In this document: positions 27,472 through 36,026 of the stretch, in pieces
Layout of the letters: each line of letters opens with the position of its first letter
How positions within the stretch are numbered: the first letter of the stretch is position 1
DNA from: CBDHFQ01 sp965262565
Lineage (GTDB): Bacteria; Bacteroidota; Bacteroidia; J057
Direction: 5' to 3'
DNA length: 64,000 bases
Assembly: GCA_965262565.1 (NCBI GenBank)
Contig: CBDHFQ010000020.1
Coordinates: forward strand, 496,001 to 560,000
The notes under the pieces: generated by a model
Databases searched by the model: none
Seen by the model: the letters and a program-made list of their open reading frames with translations, nothing else
What the model was told of the DNA's origin: nothing
Position numbers and translations under genes: made by a program

Positions 27472-27981
27472 ATGATTATGGCCCGTAACGTTTGTGAAGA
27501 GCATACCTTTAAGCAGATTTTCCAATCTTTGAGTTTATCACTGAGAAATTTCCTCTATTATAAAATTGGGAATAAGGATCAGGCGGAGGATTTGATGCAG
27601 GAAGCCTTTTTAAGGTTGTGGAAATCCTGTGCTAAAGTTACCCCAGAGAAAGCAAAGGGATTTTTATTTACGGTGGCCAATAACCTGATGCTGGATCAGG
27701 TGAAACACCAGAAAGTAGTGTTGGCCTATCAAAAGCAAAAAAAGAAAATAGGAACCTCAGAAAGCCCTGAATTTTTGTACGAAGAAGAGGAGTTTCGCCA
27801 ACGACTATTAACTGCCATAGCAGATTTACCGGAAAAAAGCAGGATTGTTTTCCTTATGAACCGAGTTGATAAACTCACATATCAGGAAATCGCGGATCGC
27901 TTGGGCATTAGTAAAAAAGGGGTAGAAAAGAGAATGCATAAAGCGTTAGTAAGACTAAGAGCATTAACAGATAAGATTTAA
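27472..27981 (+). CDS. ECF-type RNA polymerase sigma-70 factor (second locus)
   Basis: A 169-residue sigma factor. Region 2 (about residues 15-85) has KDQAEDLMQEAFLRLWKS and ANNLMLDQVKHQ, and region 4 (about 110-165) has ADLPEKSRIVFLMNRVDKLT and IADRLGISKKGVEKRMHKAL. It is followed by fecR (51 bases) and a TonB receptor gene on the same strand, giving a compact sigma-FecR-receptor operon. The start could be ATG 27472 or 27478. The promoter would have to lie in the short space after the Rpn fragment, so the rearrangement may have reset its upstream control. Confidence 0.92.
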   Translation: MIMARNVCEEHTFKQIFQSLSLSLRNFLYYKIGNKDQAEDLMQEAFLRLWKSCAKVTPEKAKGFLFTVANNLMLDQVKHQKVVLAYQKQKKKIGTSESPEFLYEEEEFRQRLLTAIADLPEKSRIVFLMNRVDKLTYQEIADRLGISKKGVEKRMHKALVRLRALTDKI

Positions 27982-28031
27982 AGGTAGGATATATGACTAC
28001 TGATTCGTTTTGAATGTAGGAAAGAGTGAAT

Positions 28032-28946
28032 ATGGAACAACCTTTTAAAGACGATACCATACTGGCTCGATGGCTCAGTGGTGAAATGAGTGAGGAAGAA
28101 AAGCGGGAATTAGAACAAACTCCTGATTTTCACAAATACCGGAGGCTTATCGAGGCTTCAAATCAAGTGTTGTCTCCTGAATTTGATCAGGATGCTGCCT
28201 GGAATAGACTGAATCAGTCCAGATCCAAAGAAAGAGTTCTCGGTCGCCGCAAGCTCATCATGAGATGGGCCTACGGAGTAGCTGCTATCATATTGATAGC
28301 GTTTGCTTTCTTATTTTTATTGCCCCATAAAACGGAAATAATAGCCCTGGCTGGAGAAAAGGTGAATCATCAGTTTCCCGACGCTTCTACCGTTGAATTA
28401 AATGCAGGATCTTCTATTGAATATATGGAAGGAAATTGGGAGGAAGAGAGGGTGGTCCAATTATCAGGTGAAGCCTTTTTCGATGTAAGAAAGGGAGGTT
28501 CGTTTGTCGTAAAAACCTCAAAAGGAGACATTGAAGTGGTCGGAACAGCATTTAACGTTTTTATCAGGAAAGAGAGATTTGAGGTGGCCTGTTATGAAGG
28601 GAAAGTACATGTGATAAGCAAGGAAGGAAAAACAAATGTAGTAGGAGCGGGAGATCGTTTGCTGTTGACGAAGGAGGGAATGAACACACACACCTTGGTA
28701 AAAGTTGATATGCCTGGCTGGATCAATGGGGAAACCATTTTCGTAGAAGAAAAGCTGTCAAATGTTTTCTTGGAACTTGAGCGTCAATTTAATGTTACTG
28801 TAGAGCTAACTGCATCGACCCACAAGCGATACAATGGACCTCTCCCACACCAATCGTTAGAACAAGCATTAAAAATTGTTTGTGAAGCTATGGAATTAAA
28901 TTATAGCTTTATTACTGATAAAAAGATTAGGATTGAGGAACGATAA
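28032..28946 (+). CDS. FecR-family anti-sigma factor (second locus)
   Basis: A 304-residue protein. A GTG six bases upstream is possible but ATG 28032 is preferred. An N-terminal cytoplasmic part (about 1-75), a membrane span (about 80-100, WAYGVAAIILIAFAFLFLL), and the periplasmic FecR domain (EKVNHQFPDASTVELNAGSS, LSGEAFFDV, VVGTAFNVF, CYEGKVHV) are visible, followed by a DUF4974-type end. It differs in sequence from the first FecR (5642-6649). It sits between the sigma gene and the TonB receptor, whose ATG comes five bases after the fecR stop codon, so translation is probably coupled. Confidence 0.9.
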   Translation: MEQPFKDDTILARWLSGEMSEEEKRELEQTPDFHKYRRLIEASNQVLSPEFDQDAAWNRLNQSRSKERVLGRRKLIMRWAYGVAAIILIAFAFLFLLPHKTEIIALAGEKVNHQFPDASTVELNAGSSIEYMEGNWEEERVVQLSGEAFFDVRKGGSFVVKTSKGDIEVVGTAFNVFIRKERFEVACYEGKVHVISKEGKTNVVGAGDRLLLTKEGMNTHTLVKVDMPGWINGETIFVEEKLSNVFLELERQFNVTVELTASTHKRYNGPLPHQSLEQALKIVCEAMELNYSFITDKKIRIEER

Positions 28947-28951
28947 TTTAT

Positions 28952-31624
28952 ATGGCCAGGTGTTATACCTATCTCTTTATATACTTTCTCTTCTTCTTTT
29001 GTTTTGCTCCCCATAGCTATGCACAAAACGACCTTTTAATCAGTTTTGAATGTGTAGAGGCAGAGTTGAAAGATGTATTGGTTCAATGGGAAAATGACTA
29101 CGATATAGCCTTCGCTTTCAATACACACATCGTAGAGGAGAAACGAGTAAGCGTTAACTTTGAGGCCTTGAGCCTCGAAGAAGGACTGGCGATGCTGTTA
29201 AAGAATACCCAGATTGAATTTAGAATCGTCTCTAGTCGATATATTGTATTAAAGGAAAGAGTTAGAGGAGAAGCAAAAAGCCCACTCACGGTTTGTGGCC
29301 AGATAATCAATGAAGAAAATGGTAAACCACTTGCCTATGCTTCAGTAAGGGTAGAGGGAACAATGCTTGGGGCGAATGCTGGTGAGAATGGACAGTTTGA
29401 ATTTAGTGGGTCTTTTGATGAATCTCAATTTATTGAAATAAGTTATATAGGTTTTGAAAAACAGCTTATCCAGATTAAGGCAATTCTGGATGAACTGTGT
29501 GCCACGATTAAATTAGTACCTGCTCCTCCTCTGGTGCCAGAAGTAATCATCAATGCTTTTACCGTGGACTTATTAAGATTCGATAATGCCCTGGATAGGA
29601 TTTCTTATAGTCTGAAAAAAATTCCTACTTTACCTGGTTGGGGAGAGCCAGATCTACTGCGTTCGATTCAATTTCTTCCAGGAGTTAGTACCACTGACGA
29701 ATCTGCCTCAAATTTAAACATTAGAGGCGGTACCTCAGATCAGAATTTACTGCTTTGGGATAATATTCCTGTTTATCATTCAGGACACTTTTTTGGACTA
29801 TATTCTTCTATTAATCCATATATAATTGATAGCGTCGATATTTATAGGGGAACTTTTGGTGCAGAATATGGAGGTCGTCTATCAGGCGTTATAGATATCA
29901 AGGGTAAGCCCAGAATAGTTGATGAGGTAAAAATCGGCCTGGGAATGAACCTTATTAATGCGCATGCTTTTGCAGAGATTCCCATAGAACCGGAAAAATT
30001 ATCTTTGATGGTGGCTGTCCGAAGATCCTATACAGATATCATCAGAAGTAAAACCTATCAAAATCTGTTTTTTCGAATTTTTCAACATACACGAGTATCT
30101 GACAATATTGATGATCAATCGAATAATGAAGAAGATATGATCATTGCAGAACCTAACTTATCTTACTTTGATTACAACATCAAATGGGTTTGGATGCCTA
30201 CTGAGGATGATTTTCTGGCCATTAGTGCTTATCAGGGAAAAGATAAGTTTGATTATAATTTTAACGAGTATAATGAATTTGCCACCGAAGATAACCTGCG
30301 CTTGAGTAATGCAGGAATTAGTCTGTCCTATGAGAAAAGTTGGAATCCTCAATGGAAGACGAGTATTAATACCGTGTTTAGCAAGTATGTCAATGAATAC
30401 GAACATTTATTTACCTTTGATTTGGAAAGGGTACCATACGAAGAACGGTATAATATAGGGAACACTTTGTCAGATGCCTCCGTGAAACTCATTCAGGAAT
30501 GGCGAATAAGCCCAGAGCATCTACTTGAAGGAGGGTTTCAATTTGCCGATCAAAATATAGGCGTTAATTATGATGTCTTTTTTAGGGATGGAGAAGAAGA
30601 ACTGTATACTGAAGAACTGCTGGCAAGAACTAATTCCATATTCATCAACTACCAATTTCATCCCAATGACAGGTGGGATGTTCGATTTGGATTAAGGAAG
30701 GATAGGTACAAGAGTTTAGCAGATATGGACGAACCTATACTGGAAGACAATGTGTGGCAACCTCGTTTTTCGATCAACTTTCGACCTTTTGATGAACGCC
30801 TTCACTTCAAGTTTTCGGGTGGAACCTTCAGGCAATTTATCTACCAAATTCCTACAGATGAAAGATATCTCGGTACGGACCAAAGATTATGGGTAGCTGC
30901 TGACGATCATTTCCCTATTCTTACGTCTAACCAATGGGCAGCTGGAGTCATTTTTCAAGAGAATAAATTCGTTTTTGATGTCGAATTCTATCGGAAGAAT
31001 ATCGAAAATCTCTCTTTTTGGAGCTTGGATCAGAATAGGAATTTTGAGGAAGCTTTTACCCGGGAAGGTCGATTAAGTACGCATGGATTGGACCTGCTTA
31101 TTAAAAACCGGTGGAATCAATTTAGCACCTGGTTTGCTTATTCCTTTGCCAGAGTGAATAATAGCTTTCCCGAAATAAATAATGAAATACCCTTTCCGGC
31201 AGAAAATGATCAGCGGCATATGATTAATTGGACCAATATGCTAGCGCTAAGCCATTGGGATCTTTCTGTAAGCTGGCATCTGGGAAGTGGGAGGCCATTT
31301 ACAGAACCCGTTGATATAGAAGAGAATATGAATGAGTTTGATGAAATAGAACCAGAACTGGTTTATGGAAACCCTCATAATAATCGCCTTCCTGTCTATC
31401 ACCGACTGGATTTAGCCGCTAATTATAAGTTTTATACAGAGAAGCTTAGTGGAAAAGCAGGAATATCCATATTTAATCTATATAACAGAACGAATCTATT
31501 GGATGTTAATTTTATCCCCTTAGGCCCGGACGAAGAAGAGGAGCGGTTTGAATCAGAAATTCTTCGACTTAACAGGCAAATGCTTCAGTTTACCCCCAAT
31601 ATTTTCGTGCAATTTGAATGGTAA
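28952..31624 (+). CDS. TonB-dependent receptor with STN and carboxypeptidase-regulatory domains
   Basis: An 890-residue outer-membrane receptor without a SusD partner. The signal peptide ends near YAQ (25). An STN domain (about 30-100) is followed by a carboxypeptidase-regulatory-like domain (about 110-200) and the plug (about 215-330, with FLPGVSTTDESASNLNIRGG and DNIPVYHSGHFFG), then a barrel. It is shorter than SusC and its plug lacks the long SusC signature, so it is nearer the general TonB receptors of Bacteroidota that take up unknown small or medium ligands. STN plus the adjacent FecR and sigma imply signal transduction upon ligand binding. It is the last gene of the unit. Confidence 0.9.
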   Translation: MARCYTYLFIYFLFFFCFAPHSYAQNDLLISFECVEAELKDVLVQWENDYDIAFAFNTHIVEEKRVSVNFEALSLEEGLAMLLKNTQIEFRIVSSRYIVLKERVRGEAKSPLTVCGQIINEENGKPLAYASVRVEGTMLGANAGENGQFEFSGSFDESQFIEISYIGFEKQLIQIKAILDELCATIKLVPAPPLVPEVIINAFTVDLLRFDNALDRISYSLKKIPTLPGWGEPDLLRSIQFLPGVSTTDESASNLNIRGGTSDQNLLLWDNIPVYHSGHFFGLYSSINPYIIDSVDIYRGTFGAEYGGRLSGVIDIKGKPRIVDEVKIGLGMNLINAHAFAEIPIEPEKLSLMVAVRRSYTDIIRSKTYQNLFFRIFQHTRVSDNIDDQSNNEEDMIIAEPNLSYFDYNIKWVWMPTEDDFLAISAYQGKDKFDYNFNEYNEFATEDNLRLSNAGISLSYEKSWNPQWKTSINTVFSKYVNEYEHLFTFDLERVPYEERYNIGNTLSDASVKLIQEWRISPEHLLEGGFQFADQNIGVNYDVFFRDGEEELYTEELLARTNSIFINYQFHPNDRWDVRFGLRKDRYKSLADMDEPILEDNVWQPRFSINFRPFDERLHFKFSGGTFRQFIYQIPTDERYLGTDQRLWVAADDHFPILTSNQWAAGVIFQENKFVFDVEFYRKNIENLSFWSLDQNRNFEEAFTREGRLSTHGLDLLIKNRWNQFSTWFAYSFARVNNSFPEINNEIPFPAENDQRHMINWTNMLALSHWDLSVSWHLGSGRPFTEPVDIEENMNEFDEIEPELVYGNPHNNRLPVYHRLDLAANYKFYTEKLSGKAGISIFNLYNRTNLLDVNFIPLGPDEEEERFESEILRLNRQMLQFTPNIFVQFEW

Positions 31625-31800
31625 GAAGAGAGAACCTGCCCTTTTCTTGCGGAAAACTCCTGGGCGTTAAGCAGGATTTCAGCTAATTTTTGGGGTTGAG
31701 AAAGATAGGAAGAATGACCTGAACCAATTTCTATCAGATATGACGTACATTTAATGGGGAGCATATAAACCCAAATATAAAAGTTCTCAAATTCTGTGTT
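31585..31800 (-). pseudogene. remnant of an alpha/beta hydrolase C-terminus
   Basis: An open frame of 72 codons without a proper start reads IEIGSGHSSYLSQPQKLAEI and then LLNAQEFSARKG, which looks like the last part of an alpha/beta hydrolase around its catalytic histidine (GHS-YL--P--). It lies on the opposite strand between the TonB receptor and the DUF1800 gene; its 3' end overlaps the last 40 bases of the receptor gene. No upstream hydrolase core (nucleophile elbow) is present. Seen directly: the frame and motif. Inferred: a gene lost from this place. Confidence 0.4.
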
Positions 31801-31862
31801 AAAAAAAGTAGGCTCTGAAATTGATGAATCGTTCTACTGTTGAATGTTTAAAACACAGTAGT

Positions 31863-33672
31863 ATGAAACAGCCGATATTCTTTACCTTTCTTTTATTAGT
31901 ATTTAATAGTTGTTTACTAAACCCATTACAAGCGCAAGTTTACACAGACTATGTAGGTGCCGGGCATTTAGTAGATATCTCTGTCAGCAGTTCCGGAACG
32001 GAAGAGGATCAACTTCCAACAAAAACTGTAGATGGTCTGGGAATAGATAGTGCCTTCATGAAGATACGAGCTTCCAGGTTTTTGGGGCAGGCATCTTTGG
32101 GAGCAAATAGAAAACTCATTGAGCAAGTGGCCGATCTGGGACCAGAAGCCTGGATAGAAGAACAATTAACGGTATCACCAGGCTTGATGCAGGCGGAATT
32201 AAACAGGATAAGCAGATTTTGGGAAGATAAGTGTAATGAATTTGGTGCAACCGATGAAGTTTGCGCCGAAATTAGAAATCCATATACATTTAAATTTCAA
32301 TATGCGTGGTGGAGTGCTGCCTTAACAGCGAAGGATAAACTCCGTCAAAGGGTAGCTTTTGCCTTAAGTGAAATGTTTGTCGTATCTGGTATTGGTAACA
32401 TTGAAGAGTCCTATGCCCCAGTCCTGGCGGATTATTATGATATGCTTCTGAGAAAAGCTTTCGGCAATTATGGGGATTTGCTGTTGTCGATTACCGAACA
32501 CCCTGCCATGGGGGCATATCTGAGCCATTTCAACAATCCCAAAACGAACCTGGAAGAAAACATTCGTCCGGATGAAAATTATGCAAGAGAAGTAATGCAG
32601 TTATTTTCTATCGGATTGTTTGAACTAAATAAAGATGGAACCCTAAAACTGGGATGCAAATAATAATCCCATTCCTACATACGACAACGATGATATTAAA
32701 GCGTTTGCCAAAGTATTTACCGGGTATGGAGATGGGGGAGAGGATGGAGAGTTTGGTACGCCTCCTCAAGAATTTTTAGTCGACTTTTTTAAACCGATGC
32801 GGATGTATGAAGAACAACACGAACCTGGAGAGAAAAAATTACTGAATGGCTTTGTCATTCCTGCGGGCCAATCTGGAAGAGAAGATGTCAAAATGGCTAT
32901 TAATCATTTGGTCAATCATCCTAATACGGCCCCTTTTATTTCTATCAGGCTAATTCAGCGTTTAGTTTCTTCTAATCCCAGTTCAGCATATGTAAAGAGA
33001 GTAGCTGAGGTATTTGAAAACAACGGACAAGGAATAAGAGGTGATTTGGGGGCAGTCGTAAAAGCCATACTACTGGATCCCGAAGCAAGAAATTGTCCTG
33101 TTAATTCAGCTACAGTAGGAAAATTGCGAGAACCTGTCATTCGATACAGCCACATTCTAAATGCCTTTAACGCTACCAATGAAACAGGAAATTATTGGTA
33201 CACAGCGGGAGATATGTTTGAAGGAACTCGTCAACTTCCTATGTTGGCGCCTAGTGTATTCAATTTCTTTCGTCCTGATTACCAACCGAACGGGCCTATT
33301 GCAGAACAGGGATTATTGGGACCGGAATACCAGATTCACAATACCTCCACTTCTATAGGGTACATCAATTTAGTCAACTTATGGACTTTCTGGGGACTTC
33401 CATTAGAGACAGGAGAAGAATATTATGTATTGGGAACGGACGTACCTGAAAGCGAAATTGTACGGCTGGACCTGGAATCCTGGATGGACATCGAAAACAA
33501 TGAGGTTCTGGTAGATGAAATGGATCTGCTAATGTGTCATGGTCAATTATCCAATAACACCAGAAGAATTATAGTACAGGCACTGGATCAGCTTAATGAA
33601 GCTCCCGAGGATCGGGTTCTTATGGCCATTTATCTCTTTGCTATCTCTCCAGACTATAATGTCATAAAGTAA
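31863..33672 (+). pseudogene. DUF1800-family protein, frameshifted by one extra base
   Basis: The first part (to TAA at 32661) encodes a signal peptide from ATG 31863 (MKQPIFFTFLLLVFNSC...LQAQ; ATG 31824 or TTG 31821 are also in frame) and the DUF1800 start: FLGQASLGANRKLI, REVMQLFSIGLFELNKDGTLKL. The frame breaks at GGG (32651-32653): with two G it would read LKLDANNNPIPTYDNDDIKA. The remaining part (to 33672) keeps FIPAGQSGRED-like text, VNHPNTAPFISIRLIQRLVS and YQPNGPIAEQ. About 600 residues in total. DUF1800 proteins are exported, of unknown activity, and occur beside DUF1501 genes, as here. Confidence 0.8.
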
Positions 33673-33699
33673 ATTTTCCACTTCCAACATAAAAGTATC

Positions 33700-35104
33700 A
33701 TGAATCATCATATATCCAGAAGAAATTTTCTTTCTAAGGCCGGATGTGCCTCCTTGGGCGCCTTACCTTTTCTCTCTACCTGGCTGAGCTTGAGTAAGCT
33801 GAATGCTGCTGCTGCTTCCACTTCTCAGTTAACTCAAAGTAATGACTACAAAGCATTGGTGTGTATTCTGTTAGAAGGAGGAAATGACAGTTTTAATATG
33901 CTTGTCCCCAGAGGGGAAGCAGAGCATGGAGTCTATGCTGCTACCAGATCTAATCTTGCTTTACCTCTTGCTGAGTTAATTCCCCTTCAAACAGCTTTAC
34001 AAACAGGGGTATCTCTAGGCATCCATCCTTCTATGTCCGAAGTATCCCAACTTTACAATCAGGGAAAGCTGGCATTCATTTCGAACATTGGTACATTAAT
34101 AGAGCCGACGACCAAAAAAACAGCTGGAAGAAGAAAAAGCGCGTTTACCCCTGGGGTTATTTAGTCATTCCGATCAAATTATGCATTGGCAAACTTCTGT
34201 TCCTCAGAGTAGAGCAGCTATTGGTTGGGGAGGAAAGCTGGCAGATTTGATGGCATTTATGAACGAGAATAAGAATATTTCGATGAATATTTCTCTTTCC
34301 GGGAACAATGTATTTCAGGCGGGTAATCAAACAGTGGAATACAGCATTGATGCCAGGGAAGGGGCGAGAACGATCAGCGGATACAATGAGGAAGGCCTCA
34401 TCGATCAGGTTCGTACCAGTGCCCTTAATAGTATGTTAGAAGCAGAATATCAAAATATCTTTGAACGAACATATGCGAATACCATTAATGTGGGATTACG
34501 TGCCAATGAGCAATTCTCGCAAGCCATTAATGCTGTTCCTCCTTTTCAAACGACTTATTCTGAGTCAGATTTTTCTGCTAATCTGAATATGGTTGCCAGA
34601 GCCATCGCCGCCAGAAATACCCTCCAAATGCGTCGGCAAGTATTTTTTGTCTCTTTTGGGGATTGGGATCACCACGATGAAGTCATTAATGCCCAGGCAA
34701 GATTATTATCAGAAGTAAGTAAAGGATTGTCCGAATTTCAGGCTACGTTAGATGAGTTAGGAGTGGCCAATGAGGTAACAACCTTTACCATTTCCGACTT
34801 TGGGAGGACGCTCTCTTCTAATGGTAATGGTTCTGATCACGGCTGGGGTGGAAATGTCATGGTGATGGGAGGAGCCGTGAAAGGTGGAGAAGTGTATGGC
34901 AAGTATCCAGAATTAGGACTGGAAACAATTCTGGAAATAGGAGGTGGAGTTTACATTCCCACGCTTTCTACAGATGAGTATTTTGCAGAACTGGCGCTTT
35001 GGATGGGGGTAGCCCCCTCAGATTTAACCACCGTTTTACCAAATATCAGCAATTTTTATAGTCCTGGTTCCAGTACTTTACCCATTGGTTTCCTCCATAT
35101 TTAA
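33700..35104 (+). pseudogene. DUF1501-family protein, frameshifted in an A7 run
   Basis: ATG 33700 starts a twin-arginine signal (SRRNFLSKAGCASLGALPF). The first part (to TAG at 34162) shows LEGGNDSFNMLVPRG and IHPSMSEVSQLYNQGKLAFI. The frame is lost at the seven A at 34114-34120; with six A it would read TTKKQLEEEKARLPLGLFSH and join SDQIMHWQTSVPQSR of the second part, which runs to 35104 with FVSFGDWDHHDEV, FTISDFGRTLSSNG and DHGWGG. DUF1501 proteins are Tat-exported, with a sulfatase-like fold, and pair with DUF1800; their activity is not known. The two partners are 27 bases apart and each has one extra base. Confidence 0.82.
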
Positions 35105-35115
35105 ATTTTATTATC

Positions 35116-35853
35116 ATGACCTCAAAGCTTATATTCTCACTTATTATATTCCTTACTTTTAGTACCACAACTCAGGCCCAATGCTGGCCGGAAGGTTTTA
35201 CACATGATACAAGACCTGATCAACAGTGGCTTTCTTGCACACAATCTCCAAGTCCCAATACAAGTAGAGGAAATAGCATCTGGATCATGTATGATTTAGG
35301 GCATGAATACGGTTTAGGGACGAGTACCATTTGGAACTATAACGAACCGGGCTTTACACAATTAGGAATCACGGAAATGGGAGTAGATTACTCATTGGAT
35401 GGAGAAAATTGGCAGTCTGCTGATTCCTTTCCTCTGCAATTAGGTACAGGCAAGAGAGATTATGAAGGACAAGATGGGCCGGATCTGTCGGGAATTTCTG
35501 CCAGGTATATATTATTGACAGCACTGAAAACAGGCGAGGCGAACACGGGCTGTGCTGGTTTGGCGGAAGTACGTTTTAAGGTGAACAATACTGTTTCCAA
35601 CCAGCCACAGATCGCCGATAACCAATTCCGAGTGTTTCCCAATCCAACGGAAGGAGTGTTAAGCATTTCTTTATCGGGAAGAAAAATACATCAGATTGCT
35701 CTATATGATGTTCATGGAAAAGAGTTACTTTCTACTTATTCCCGACAATCAGCATCTACCCTGGATATTAGTGGATTTCCAGCAGGATTTTATGTCTTAC
35801 TTGTCTCTGACCCATTGGGACAAAGCTACCAACAAAAGATTATTCTAAGATAA
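35116..35853 (+). CDS. small type IX cargo protein with discoidin-like domain
   Basis: A 245-residue exported protein, signal peptide MTSKLIFSLIIFLTFSTTTQ-AQ. The middle part (about 45-155) with SIWIMYDLGHEYGLGTSTIW, MGVDYSLDGENWQ and ARYILLTALK resembles F5/8 type C (discoidin) carbohydrate-binding domains. The C-terminal part FPNPTEGVLSISLSG ... LYDVHGKELLS ... GFYVLLVSD is a type A T9SS sorting domain. It follows the DUF1501 gene by 11 bases and is likely cotranscribed with DUF1800-DUF1501; such a third cargo gene is common in that arrangement. Likely role: surface attachment or glycan binding, by inference. Confidence 0.78.
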   Translation: MTSKLIFSLIIFLTFSTTTQAQCWPEGFTHDTRPDQQWLSCTQSPSPNTSRGNSIWIMYDLGHEYGLGTSTIWNYNEPGFTQLGITEMGVDYSLDGENWQSADSFPLQLGTGKRDYEGQDGPDLSGISARYILLTALKTGEANTGCAGLAEVRFKVNNTVSNQPQIADNQFRVFPNPTEGVLSISLSGRKIHQIALYDVHGKELLSTYSRQSASTLDISGFPAGFYVLLVSDPLGQSYQQKIILR

Positions 35854-35892
35854 GCTATCGTCCTGAGGAATTATTTGCATGAAGTCGTTTTG

Positions 35893-35950
35893 AAGGTGTC
35901 TTTATCAGCTAAATATTGCGTATTAGCTACGTAAAGGCATCTTTTTTATT
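35893..35950 (+). terminator. rho-independent terminator after the DUF1800-DUF1501 operon
   Basis: A long hairpin pairs AAGGTGTCTTTAT-CAGCTA with TAGCTACGTAAAGGCATCTT (about 17 pairs including two G-U and one bulge, loop about 11 bases) and is followed by TTTTTTATTT. It starts 39 bases after the stop codon of the T9SS cargo gene. Confidence 0.75.
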
Positions 35951-36026
35951 TCGTCTTCCTTTGAAAGTGTAGCTGGTATGGCCTTATTTTTGAGTAAAGT
36001 TTCATAGAGGATCGAATGTTACAGCT

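Noticed and set aside
34114..34120. Programmed frameshift at the A7 run in DUF1501
   Set aside because: No stimulatory hairpin or conserved slippery arrangement was seen and the family does not use recoding as far as I know; slippage, mutation or sequence error is simpler.
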